A DNA stretch of 64,000 bases from Spirochaetia bacterium. Its GTDB lineage: Bacteria; Spirochaetota; Spirochaetia; Treponematales; Treponemataceae. Made by a program: the position numbers and the translations under genes. Shown in pieces: positions 1 to 7,997 of this stretch. The notes below the pieces were generated by a model that saw only the letters and a list, made by a program, of their open reading frames with translations, made no database searches and was not told the DNA's origin. The stretch covers positions 27,071 through 91,070 of the forward strand of contig CAAGBC010000046.1 of the NCBI GenBank assembly GCA_900767955.1, in the 5' to 3' direction. Every line of letters begins with the position of its first letter. Within the stretch, counting starts at the first letter, position 1.

Positions 1-1281
1 AGTTGATTCTGGAGACAATAATTCATTTAAATCGTAAGCATATCCATTATTTTTAAGATTTTCCAATTTTACTTTTGCCGATTCATTCAAATTAAAAGCA
101 AACCGAATCATTTGAGGAAATCCATAATAAGGATTTTCCCATTCATCTTTATCAATATTTTCTTTATCCCATTGTTCTTTTGCATCTATTATATCACTAT
201 ATTGGATTGTACCTACAATATCATCTTGTTCAAATTCATTATCCAAAAGAATTCTATAAGGTGTTCCTGAAAGATGAAGTTTTACTTTTGGCAAAAATAA
301 TTTGAGGCTAGAATCCAAATCATCAAGATTTTCATCATAACCTTTTATTTTTTCAGATGTACCTAATACTTTTCCGTACTCTTCTGCTCTTGCTCCAAAA
401 TGGGTTTCATCAATTATCAATAAGTCAATTTTCTCTTGCTCATTTAGTGAAAATAAATCTTTGTGCTTTTTTTTTATATCTTGACCAATTAAATCCTACA
501 TTGTAAGAAAAACAACTACAGAGTTACCCTCTATTAGTTTTTCTGAAACTATAGACGGATTTCTCTCCATAGAATCTGAATCTACAAAACAAAATCCATC
601 TAGCATTTTAGGCCGCTGTACATTTTCTTTCCATTCTAATCGGACAGCTGTTTTTCCACAAACAACTACAATTAGTTTTGCGTTCATTGCTTTTGCACAA
701 CAGAGCGAAGTAAAAGATTTTCCAAAACGCATTACTGCAAACATAAGTAAATTATTACGTCCATTTTCTACAGCTTTTGAAAATTTTTCTATTACTTCTT
801 GTTGATTTTCTCTAGGAATCCATTCTGCATCTCTATTAAATTCAAAATCAGCTAAGGGTAATTTGTCTTTCACATCATAAAAATCATAAGTATTTTGCTT
901 TTGGTCAAAACAATTTTGAATATCATTTATAGCATCTTCAACATTTTCTTCTTTTGCGTTTAAGAAAAACTCGTTTGAACAATATACACCTTCTGCTACA
1001 TCATCTTTTTCTATTCTACGATATCCATTTTTAATTAAAAAATCATGCACTGAGTAATCTCTAAAATAGGTGTTTTCATCAACTTTTGCTATATGTTCAT
1101 ATTTTTTTTCCAAATCAGAATATATTTTTTTCCATTCTGCCAGGCGAACATTTACAGGTCTGTACGTATCTCCAACTTTTAAGAAATTTGGCACAGTATT
1201 TGTTTCAAAAGCATAAATATACGGTTCAACTCTTCCAAAAATGATGGAATCTATTTTACTTGTGTCTATTTTATCTGCCAT
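1..1281 (-). pseudogene. DEAD/DEAH-type helicase (restriction-like), interrupted by an in-frame TAG and cut by the window edge
   Basis: The ATG at 1281 directly follows the TAA of the upstream methylase-like gene, so the two are co-transcribed. The first 261 codons end at a TAG (496-498), but the same frame stays open from 495 to the window edge. The continuation carries the expected helicase motifs: an ATPase motif I variant (MRFGKS, about residue 185) before the stop, then DETH (motif II) and SGTP (motif III) after it. This is one superfamily 2 ATPase of the Res/type III restriction kind with a nonsense codon, not two genes. The codon was probably CAG or similar. Whether the protein is dead, or made by readthrough, cannot be told from sequence. 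The C-terminal part lies outside the window. Confidence 0.8.
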
Positions 1282-2274
1282 TTATTTTTCCTTTAATATA
1301 TCTACAAAACGGACTACTTCGTTTTCTTGCCAATCCATTATTTTGCAATAAATACCATTATGTTTTTTATAAATATTTTTTTTACAGCCTTCACATTCTG
1401 TAGCAACTGTCACAGTTTCAAATAAAGTTTCTTCTGTTTTGTTTTCTTTACAACAGGAATTAGGTATTACAAATTTTAAACCGTCCATTTGCCAAATATT
1501 CCAAACTATTATCTTTGCAAATTCAATTAATTCTTTGGAAATTAAATCTTTTTGAAATTTATATTTACAATTTTCCATAACAGTAAAAAGGACATTTTCT
1601 CTTGCTAGTAAAATATTGTCCCCCTGCCATTCATAACCATAAGAACTTTGAACTGCAATTTTTGCCCAATTTAACCAATCTTCATAAGATTCTGTGTTTT
1701 CATTTACTATTCTTAGTTTTCTGTCTAAAAAAACAATACGATTTTGAACTTCTATATATTCCCCAGTTACAGCATCATATCTACTTGTAATATAAGGAGC
1801 TTCACCACAAGTAATTTCAAGCCATGTAGATTTTACATAGTCTTGCCAAGTTTTGCCTTCTGTATTTGGAAATTCAATTTTATCTGTTAAGGTTTTCCAA
1901 GTTTTAGTTGCTACATCTTCTACATTAAATTGAGATTTTCTGCCAAACCAAGCGTCATCAACTAAATTGGCTTGTGCATTACAAATCCATGCAGGTGTAA
2001 AAACTTCGGCTTTTTGTTTAACACGTTTTTGTTGTTCAAGTTTTGATTTTTCAACTCTTGGCTTTATTATGTTACCATTTCTTGATGTTATTAATTCTAT
2101 AAAAATTTCTTTATCAGGAGCATAAGAATCCCCATGTGAAATATAATTATCAGTAGCCCAAATTATGTTTTTTCCAGTAGTTTTATCTTGCAATAAAATT
2201 TCGAGCAATTCTTGATCGATTTTGAGAAGTTGATTTTCTTTTATATCTATAACTTTTTCTGTATTTCCACCCAT
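1282..2274 (-). CDS. restriction-modification-type subunit (putative DNA methylase/'subunit M')
   Basis: About 330 aa, paired with the downstream helicase (stop TAA abuts the next ATG). The N-terminal part has the AEVFTPAWICNAQ segment typical of proteins annotated as restriction endonuclease subunit M. A TCGEAPYITSRYD stretch near the middle may be the methylase-like active region, but I see no textbook NPPY motif, so enzymatic activity is uncertain. A C-x2-C pair and a lone Cys near the C-terminus could bind zinc. The frame is open to an ATG at 2319, but I choose 2274: an extended -10 box (TGGTATAAT) ends 8 bp before it, and the extra N-terminal 15 residues look non-coding. Confidence 0.7.
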   Translation of the reverse strand: MGGNTEKVIDIKENQLLKIDQELLEILLQDKTTGKNIIWATDNYISHGDSYAPDKEIFIELITSRNGNIIKPRVEKSKLEQQKRVKQKAEVFTPAWICNAQANLVDDAWFGRKSQFNVEDVATKTWKTLTDKIEFPNTEGKTWQDYVKSTWLEITCGEAPYITSRYDAVTGEYIEVQNRIVFLDRKLRIVNENTESYEDWLNWAKIAVQSSYGYEWQGDNILLARENVLFTVMENCKYKFQKDLISKELIEFAKIIVWNIWQMDGLKFVIPNSCCKENKTEETLFETVTVATECEGCKKNIYKKHNGIYCKIMDWQENEVVRFVDILKEK

Positions 2275-2281
2275 GAATCTG

Positions 2282-2290
2282 ATTATACCA
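2282..2290 (-). promoter_or_regulatory. extended -10 promoter for the restriction-modification pair; leaderless arrangement
   Basis: Reading the minus strand, TGG followed by TATAAT ends at 2282. A start 7 bp downstream falls at 2275, one base before the ATG at 2274. No Shine-Dalgarno sequence can fit in this gap. Confidence 0.55.
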
Positions 2291-2444
2291 CAAATTCCCC
2301 AAATTTTCCATAACTCCATTCTACCACACCACAGTTAATGACACTTTGAGTTAAGCTTTACACCCACTCCACCCACATTCTTGTTCCAATTCCCCCCACA
2401 ACCAAAAAAAAATAAAAAAAACATATAATCTTTTACTATTTCTA

Positions 2445-2473
2445 TTGACACAAAATTAACTTTAGTATATTAT
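2445..2473 (+). promoter_or_regulatory. promoter of tRNA-Phe
   Basis: Perfect -35 TTGACA (2445-2450), 17-bp spacer, -10 TATTAT (2468-2473). Transcription would start about 8 bp before the mature tRNA 5' end at 2488. Confidence 0.85.
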
Positions 2474-2487
2474 CTAAAACATCACTT

Positions 2488-2560
2488 GCCGCTGTAGCTC
2501 AGTTGGTAGAGCAGCAGACTGAAAATCTGCCTGTCGTTGGTTCGATTCCAACCGGTGGCA
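2488..2560 (+). tRNA. tRNA-Phe (GAA)
   Basis: Complete 73-nt cloverleaf: 7-bp acceptor stem with G-U pairs, D-arm GCTC/GAGC, anticodon stem GCAGA/TCTGC with loop CTGAAAA (anticodon GAA), T-arm GTTGG/CCAAC with TTCGATT loop, discriminator A. CCA is not encoded. It has its own promoter upstream and a strong terminator 3 bp downstream, so it is a single-gene transcript. I see no duplicated tRNA 3' end nearby, so nothing here suggests that an element is integrated at this tRNA. Confidence 0.97.
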
Positions 2561-2562
2561 CT

Positions 2563-2594
2563 AAGACACTTCTTTTTGAAGTGTCTTTTTTTTT
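2563..2594 (+). terminator. rho-independent terminator of tRNA-Phe
   Basis: Perfect hairpin with arms AAGACACTTC / GAAGTGTCTT and a run of nine T's at the 3' side. Confidence 0.92.
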
Positions 2595-2672
2595 CCCTAA
2601 ACATAAAATTAATTTCACTTTGTTCTATAATATTGTGTTTTTTATAGTTGTGTTATAAAATTATAAAATGTG

Positions 2673-2687
2673 TATCCAATTTGGATA
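2673..2687. promoter_or_regulatory. 15-bp palindrome upstream of the exported-protein gene (possible operator)
   Basis: TATCCAA-T-TTGGATA is a perfect inverted repeat 68 bp before the ATG at 2755. Its right arm overlaps a TATAAA box, so a bound protein could block transcription. No regulator gene is adjacent. The rest of the 2595-2754 spacer is AT-rich and holds nothing else I recognise. Confidence 0.35.
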
Positions 2688-2754
2688 TAAAATGTTTTCT
2701 ATTTATATTGGAATCACAAGCGCAAAAGTTTTGTTGACTTTTTAATGAGGAAAT

Positions 2755-3756
2755 ATGAAAAAGAATATTTTAGCTATTGCTATATTGTTTATATGCTTTT
2801 CAATGAATGCACAAGAATCTGTTTCAAAAGATAGCGTTACAGACCAAATAGTAAATTTTTCAAATACATTAACTTCTATAATGCCAGAAAACATAACTGC
2901 ATTAAATGTATGGCCAGAAGCTCACATAGGAAAATTTTTTCCAGCCTTCCCTCCTCATTTTGGATTTGGAATTTCTGCTGCAGGTACATTAATTGATACT
3001 TCATTTGCAAAAGATACTTTTGATACACTTTCAAAACTAATATTAAAAGACATGACAAATATTAAATTAGATTTTGAATGTAAAGATATAATGGTTCTTC
3101 CAACTTGTGCCATAAATGCCCGTTTAGGAGGTTTTTTACTTCCATTTGATATTGGAGTTTTTGGCATTGCAACAATTCCTGATTTATTAAAAAAATTCAA
3201 TTTTGGAGATTTTGACGCATCAGTAGATTACTTTACATTTGGTGGAGATATTCGATACGCCATTTACGAAGGCAATATTTTCATGCCAAAAGTTTCTTTA
3301 GGCGTTGGATATTTTTATGCACAACAAGAACTTAACTTTGATATAAACAAAACAAAATCTGCTATTTATAATGATGTAGAAACAAATGTTAATATAAATG
3401 CAAATGCAAATCTATTATTAAAAACACACACATTTTTTGCTCAGATGCAAATTTCAAAAAAAATACTTATAATAACACCTTTTATTGGTGCTAGAGCATA
3501 TTATACATTCTTTGAAAATGAATGTAATTGGAATTATAAAACTCAAATAGTAAACGGCGAATCTCCAACACCAATAACTAATGATGGTCAAAAAGTTTAT
3601 ATAACAAATAAAAAACTAAATACTAACAACATTAGACCTCAAGTTTATTTAGGTGTAGGATTAAATGCTCCTATACTACAAGTAGCAATAAATGTTTCAT
3701 GGAATCCAATTACTAATTATTGGAGTGGCGGTTCCACATTAAATTTCAAATTGTAA
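2755..3756 (+). CDS. exported protein, probably an outer-membrane beta-barrel
   Basis: 333 aa. The start has a good ribosome site (GAGGAAAT just upstream). Residues 1-19 form a Sec signal peptide ending near NAQ-E, so a signal peptidase I substrate. The mature chain alternates polar and hydrophobic residues in many short strands (for example GVGYFYAQQEL, TPFIGARAYYTF, PQVYLGVGLNAP) and ends in an aromatic/aliphatic strand (STLNFKL). This pattern fits an outer-membrane or periplasmic beta-barrel. I do not recognise the family. It appears to be a single-gene unit, followed by an AT-rich spacer to 3880. Confidence 0.65.
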   Translation: MKKNILAIAILFICFSMNAQESVSKDSVTDQIVNFSNTLTSIMPENITALNVWPEAHIGKFFPAFPPHFGFGISAAGTLIDTSFAKDTFDTLSKLILKDMTNIKLDFECKDIMVLPTCAINARLGGFLLPFDIGVFGIATIPDLLKKFNFGDFDASVDYFTFGGDIRYAIYEGNIFMPKVSLGVGYFYAQQELNFDINKTKSAIYNDVETNVNINANANLLLKTHTFFAQMQISKKILIITPFIGARAYYTFFENECNWNYKTQIVNGESPTPITNDGQKVYITNKKLNTNNIRPQVYLGVGLNAPILQVAINVSWNPITNYWSGGSTLNFKL

Positions 3757-3879
3757 TTTTCTTTGTAGATTATTTAATAAAATTTTACAAAATATAATAA
3801 TTTTTTTTATTTTTTTCTTGTTGAATTAAAAGTCTATATTTATCTTTTAAGCAGATACTTAATATTTTATGGACATTTT

Positions 3880-4092
3880 ATGCTTAAAAGAATTTCTGTT
3901 CTTAAACAATCAAAAACTGGTCGAAATGAACTTTTTCTTGATAATTACACAGGAGAAGTTTTTAATAGAGACCAATTCGTAAAAAAAATCAAAGCAGGTC
4001 TATACTCGGGATTTGTCATAAGAGTTATCAGAGGCAAAGAAACGCCTGTTAGCAAACCCGATTGTATAAAATCGAATAATTTAGATTTCTAA
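3880..4092 (+). CDS. small DUF3892-like protein
   Basis: 70 aa. The pattern (xxxLDNYTGEVF, then VIRVIRGKE, then a PD near the end followed by SNNLD) resembles DUF3892, a small beta-rich family of unknown function common in Firmicutes and spirochaetes. The 3' end overlaps the convergent adenylate cyclase gene by 12 bp. Nothing suggests a role beyond the family resemblance, and I hold that assignment loosely. Confidence 0.55.
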   Translation: MLKRISVLKQSKTGRNELFLDNYTGEVFNRDQFVKKIKAGLYSGFVIRVIRGKETPVSKPDCIKSNNLDF

Positions 4093-5433
4093 ATTAGACA
4101 AAACTAAATAAGTAGTAGACATACCTACACCCTTTATGGAAATTTCTCTTTTTTCAAAATTATGAGTTGGCAAAAAAGAGATTTTTTCATAAACGGATTG
4201 AGATACTTGAATCCTATCAGAAACACCTGTACTTTCCATACGAGAAGCAAAATTTACAGTTTCTCCCCATAAATCATAAATGTATTTCTTTTTTCCTATA
4301 ATTCCTGCAACTACAGGGCCACAATGAACCCCAATACGAATTTTTAATTCAGATTTATTACGCAAATTAAAATCTTTTATTAATCTTAAAACATCTTCGC
4401 AAAAATAAATCATTTCCAATGTATGATCTGCATAACGCTCTGGAACCCCAGCTGCAACCATATATGCATCGCCAATAGTTTTTATTTTTTCAATTCTATA
4501 CTTATCCAACAAGGAATCAATTTCACAAAACAATTGATTAAGTAATTTTACCAAAGTTTCAGAACCTAACAAAGACGACATTTTTGTAAAATCAACAATA
4601 TCAATAAAAGAAACTGTTACATTTTTATAAGATTCAGTTACTTGCTCAAATTCAGGATGAGAAAACAATTTGCACGCAATAGGATATGGAAGAATATTCA
4701 ACAATAACTCATTTGTACGACGATTTGCTTTGTCTAATTTATCAATCAAATCCATATCAGGATTTTCCATTGTCAAATAAATTATAAAAAGACAAAGTGC
4801 AGAACCTAAACCAATTATTAAAGAACCTGTAATAAGGCTTTGCATTAACGCAACAACACCTTCCATTAATGTAAAAAACAATGTCGGAATGCGTCTGTTC
4901 CAACCTACGTATTTAAAACTTGCAATAAAACAAACTAATGCAAGTCCAACTGAATAAGCGGAAAATAAATACGCGCAAGTAGGAGAAATTCCATAAGTAT
5001 AAACATAGCGCCCAGAGCCACCATATTGAATCGGAAAAATAAAAAGTGTGGAAATACTTGCCAAGCAAAGTACTATAATAGAACCAACAAGAATCTTTCT
5101 TGCCAAAATTCCTATTTTAGACATATTTTCATGTAGCGTATTTGAAATAATATAAAAGACAATTATTGCTGTCCACAAATACATGAAAAACAAATATCCC
5201 TTACAGAAAAAATTAGCAATGGAAGGAATTTCATCTTTATAATATATCGTAATTACACTAACAATATCAAAAAACAATTCTATCCAAGTGGAAATTATTA
5301 AAACTCTAAAAAGAGTATTTTGAATACAATTCCAACGAGGTTTTGAAAAGAAAATAATTCCCAAAATTGTAACAAACAAAAAACTTGCAATTTGAAATTC
5401 AATATTAAACGACATACATAAAAAGTTTAACAT
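4081..5433 (-). CDS. membrane-bound class III adenylate cyclase
   Basis: About 450 aa. The N-terminal half has roughly six or seven hydrophobic helices (ending near residue 230). The C-terminal half is a class III nucleotide cyclase domain. Both metal-binding aspartates are visible (FIDIVDFT and IGDAY). The substrate-selecting residues are Lys (EKIKTIGD) and Asp (YDLWGETVNFASR), which favours ATP over GTP, so I call adenylate cyclase. The transition-state Asn/Arg pair in NFASR is present. Product would be cAMP made on the cytoplasmic face. The start is uncertain: ATGs at 5478, 5433 and 5415 are possible. A TATAAT at 5453-5458 (minus strand) favours 5433 or 5415. The gene is divergent from the small membrane protein at 5525. 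Confidence 0.88.
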   Translation of the reverse strand: MLNFLCMSFNIEFQIASFLFVTILGIIFFSKPRWNCIQNTLFRVLIISTWIELFFDIVSVITIYYKDEIPSIANFFCKGYLFFMYLWTAIIVFYIISNTLHENMSKIGILARKILVGSIIVLCLASISTLFIFPIQYGGSGRYVYTYGISPTCAYLFSAYSVGLALVCFIASFKYVGWNRRIPTLFFTLMEGVVALMQSLITGSLIIGLGSALCLFIIYLTMENPDMDLIDKLDKANRRTNELLLNILPYPIACKLFSHPEFEQVTESYKNVTVSFIDIVDFTKMSSLLGSETLVKLLNQLFCEIDSLLDKYRIEKIKTIGDAYMVAAGVPERYADHTLEMIYFCEDVLRLIKDFNLRNKSELKIRIGVHCGPVVAGIIGKKKYIYDLWGETVNFASRMESTGVSDRIQVSQSVYEKISFLPTHNFEKREISIKGVGMSTTYLVLSNLEI

Positions 5434-5466
5434 ATAGATTCGAATTTGTAAAATTATAAAGAAAGA

Positions 5467-5494
5467 TTGACAAATCAAATAATCAATGTAAAAT
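5467..5494 (+). promoter_or_regulatory. promoter for the small membrane protein
   Basis: -35 TTGACA (5467-5472), 16-bp spacer, -10 TAAAAT (5489-5494), about 30 bp before the ATG at 5525. Confidence 0.7.
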
Positions 5495-5524
5495 ATTATT
5501 CATAATTTATGGAGGTTTTTTGTT

Positions 5525-5746
5525 ATGGCAAAAAAAGGAAAAGACTACTTTGGAATGGGAAGATTAATTAGTATTATTTTTGCAATTATTCCTTTTACAG
5601 CATGGTTATTTGGAGTTGTAACACGCTTTAAGGAAGGAAAAATCGTTGCAGGTATTATCCGTATCTTCGGTGGATGGTTCATTTGGATTTTGGACTTAAT
5701 CTGCATGCTTTTCAAAGGAAAGATTTTAAGACTTCTCAATTGCTAG
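5525..5746 (+). CDS. small two-helix membrane protein
   Basis: 73 aa with a strong Shine-Dalgarno (GGAGG, 5511-5515). Two hydrophobic segments (about residues 12-32 and 42-65) are separated by a short basic loop (TRFKEGK). The architecture suits a small inner-membrane protein with a YqaE/Pmp3-like or structural role, but I do not recognise the family. It is monocistronic, with a consensus promoter and a terminator after it, so it may be well expressed. Confidence 0.7.
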   Translation: MAKKGKDYFGMGRLISIIFAIIPFTAWLFGVVTRFKEGKIVAGIIRIFGGWFIWILDLICMLFKGKILRLLNC

Positions 5747-5773
5747 TCTATAGTAATTAATTGATTAAAAAAA

Positions 5774-5800
5774 AACTGCACTTTACAGTGCAGTTTTTTT
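5774..5800. terminator. bidirectional terminator between the small membrane protein and dapB
   Basis: Hairpin AACTGCACT / AGTGCAGTT with T's on the plus strand and an A-run on the left, so it can serve both convergent genes. Confidence 0.88.
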
Positions 5801-5804
5801 TATT

Positions 5805-6584
5805 TTAGAACAAATCTTTCATTCCGTAGAGCTTACCACGCACTAAAGAACCAGTTTTTATTCCGTTTGCAAGTCTTTCTAACGCATGAACAGACCCCAT
5901 TGCAAAGCCTTCACGACTTCTTGCACGATGTGTTAATTCAATGGTATCAGCAGCACTATCAATAAACACAGTATGTGTACCTGGAACACAACCACCTCTT
6001 GTAGATGATACATGTAGTTCATTTGCTTTTGGGCGTTCATGGAAAGCATCAACTACCATTTCTGTTTTTCTGCTATCATTTTCTAAAATGCGTTTTGCAA
6101 TTTCAATAGCTGTTCCAGATGGACTGTCTACTTTTTGATTATGATGCATTTCCCAAGTAGAAATATCGTATTCTGTAAATGGCTGCATAATTTTTACTGC
6201 TTCTTCAACTATTTTGTAAAACATATTTACACCAATAGAAAAGTTTGAAGAAGTCATAATTACACCACCACAGTCGCTAGCTAATTTTTCAACTTCAGCA
6301 ACTTTATCATTCCAACCAGTAGTTCCAACTACAAGAGGAATACCTAAAGGAAGTAATGCATGAATATTTGCCATAACAGCAGAAGGATGACTAAATTCAA
6401 TAATTCCTTCTGCTCCACTAGATTTTACAGCACGAGCAACAGCTTCACTATCGCCAGCAGGAACTACAACACTTGCATCTTGTGCAATAGGATCAATAGT
6501 TGCAACAACTTCATGACCACACTGTTCAGCACAAGTTTTAATCATGTGTCCCATTTTACCAAAACCAACTAATGCAATTTTCAT
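5805..6584 (-). CDS. dapB: 4-hydroxy-tetrahydrodipicolinate reductase
   Basis: 259 aa. Reduces 4-hydroxy-tetrahydrodipicolinate with NAD(P)H on the lysine/diaminopimelate pathway in the cytoplasm. The N-terminal dinucleotide fold begins IALVGFGKMG. The catalytic segment is EMHHNQKVDSPSGTA (about residues 145-160), with the substrate-binding HH and KxDxPSGTA. It lies 18 bp downstream of lysC on the same strand, so first and later steps of diaminopimelate synthesis are co-expressed. dapA is not in the window. A GAGAGGAAA ribosome site precedes the ATG. Confidence 0.95.
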   Translation of the reverse strand: MKIALVGFGKMGHMIKTCAEQCGHEVVATIDPIAQDASVVVPAGDSEAVARAVKSSGAEGIIEFSHPSAVMANIHALLPLGIPLVVGTTGWNDKVAEVEKLASDCGGVIMTSSNFSIGVNMFYKIVEEAVKIMQPFTEYDISTWEMHHNQKVDSPSGTAIEIAKRILENDSRKTEMVVDAFHERPKANELHVSSTRGGCVPGTHTVFIDSAADTIELTHRARSREGFAMGSVHALERLANGIKTGSLVRGKLYGMKDLF

Positions 6585-6602
6585 AAATTTCCTCTCTTAA
6601 AA

Positions 6603-7928
6603 TTAAGCAAAATATGCTTTGTGTAAAATCTGAACAGTTTTATCTGCTTCATCTTCATTTACTAAAACAGAAATATTTACTTTAGAAGCACCTTGGCTAA
6701 TCATCTGCACATTAATTCCTTCTTCTGCTAAAGCTTCAAATCCAGAAGCAAGAATTGCACTAGAATGAGTTGCATCACAAATGATTGTTACAATTGCTTT
6801 TCCTGTGCGAAGTTTTACATCTGCAACATGAGCTAAATCTGCAACAAGACCAGATAAATCCTTTTTAGAATTTACTGTACAAGAAACAGAAACTTCAGAA
6901 GTTGCAATTACATCAATACTTGTATTCCATTTTAGGAATTGATTAAAAATATGTGCTAAAAATCCTGATGCACCTAACATTCTTGTAGAAACAATATCAA
7001 AAATACTTACATGTTTTACAGATGTAATAGCACAAACAGGAGGAACTTTTCCAGAATGTTGTTCTACGATAATAGAACCTGGGCTTTCAATATTATAAGA
7101 ATTTTTTACACGAACAGGAGTTCCTGTTTTTCTTACAGGTAACATTGAACGAGGATGAAGAACTTGCGCTCCAAACATTGCCAATTCCTGTGCTTCTTCA
7201 TAAGTAACTTCAGGAACAGGTTTTGCATCTTTACAAACGCGTGGGTCTGTAGTAAGAATTCCATCAACATCTTTCCATGTCTGAACTTCTTCTGCTTTCA
7301 TTGCTGCACCAATCATTGTTGCAGACAAATCACTTCCACCACGACCTAAAGTTGTAATATTACCTTTTTCATCTTTTGCAATAAAACCTGTAACAATAGG
7401 AATACAATTATCAGTTCCTTCTGCATAAGAAGAAAGATATTTTGGTATATTTGTCCAAACTTCATCAAGAAGTTCAGCAGCCATAAAATTGCTATCACTA
7501 ATAAATCCAATATCCCATGCATCGTAAGCTTTTGCAGGAATACCTTCTTTATTCAAATATGCAGCCATCATTCGAACTGACATTCTTTCGCCAAAAGAAA
7601 CAAGATAATCACGAGTACGTTTTGAAAGTTCCTTTAACATTGAAATACCAGTTAACAACTGTTTTAATTCATCTAACAAATCGTTAATTGTTTCAATTTC
7701 TACACCAAGAATTGCAGCTGTTTCTTCGTGAAGTTTTGCAACACCTTTTACATCTACATTTCCCAATACAGCTTGATCTGCAGCTTCAAGAAGGTGATCA
7801 GTTGTATCACCCATAGCTGAAAGAACTACAGCAGGACGCTTTTCCTTATATGCTTTAATAATAGAAGCAACATGTTTAATTCTGTCTGCGTTGGCGACTG
7901 AAGAACCGCCGAATTTCATAACTATCAT
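6603..7928 (-). CDS. lysC: aspartate kinase
   Basis: 441 aa monofunctional aspartokinase. Phosphorylates aspartate, the first step to lysine, threonine and methionine. KFGGSSV at the N-terminus and GRGGSD (about residues 196-201) are the kinase signatures. Two ACT domains fill the C-terminal 140 residues and would mediate amino-acid feedback. A second aspartokinase is fused to homoserine dehydrogenase at 18461-20956, so the cell has at least two isoforms. Pairing this one with dapB suggests service to cell-wall diaminopimelate and lysine. The start is preceded by a promoter that leaves essentially no leader. Confidence 0.96.
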   Translation of the reverse strand: MIVMKFGGSSVANADRIKHVASIIKAYKEKRPAVVLSAMGDTTDHLLEAADQAVLGNVDVKGVAKLHEETAAILGVEIETINDLLDELKQLLTGISMLKELSKRTRDYLVSFGERMSVRMMAAYLNKEGIPAKAYDAWDIGFISDSNFMAAELLDEVWTNIPKYLSSYAEGTDNCIPIVTGFIAKDEKGNITTLGRGGSDLSATMIGAAMKAEEVQTWKDVDGILTTDPRVCKDAKPVPEVTYEEAQELAMFGAQVLHPRSMLPVRKTGTPVRVKNSYNIESPGSIIVEQHSGKVPPVCAITSVKHVSIFDIVSTRMLGASGFLAHIFNQFLKWNTSIDVIATSEVSVSCTVNSKKDLSGLVADLAHVADVKLRTGKAIVTIICDATHSSAILASGFEALAEEGINVQMISQGASKVNISVLVNEDEADKTVQILHKAYFA

Positions 7929-7935
7929 AAGTCAT

Positions 7936-7964
7936 AACATACACTTTTATGAGAAAATACGCAA
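7936..7964 (-). promoter_or_regulatory. lysC-dapB promoter, leaderless arrangement
   Basis: Minus strand: -35 TTGCGT (7959-7964), 17-bp spacer, -10 TATGTT (7936-7941). The start site would be 7929, one base before the ATG at 7928. Confidence 0.55.
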
Positions 7965-7997
7965 GAATATTATAAATATTTTATTTCTTTAATGATA

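Noticed and set aside
2488..2560. tRNA-Phe as an attachment site for the restriction-modification pair
   Set aside because: The tRNA is complete, and the pair lies on its 5' side; integration into the 3' end would put the element to the right, where I see no duplicate tRNA fragment.
5941..6138. Plus-strand open frame inside dapB
   Set aside because: No ribosome site, and dapB on the other strand is complete with all motifs; it is a shadow frame. The same holds for frames within lysC, icd, thrA, pnp and the AAA+ gene.
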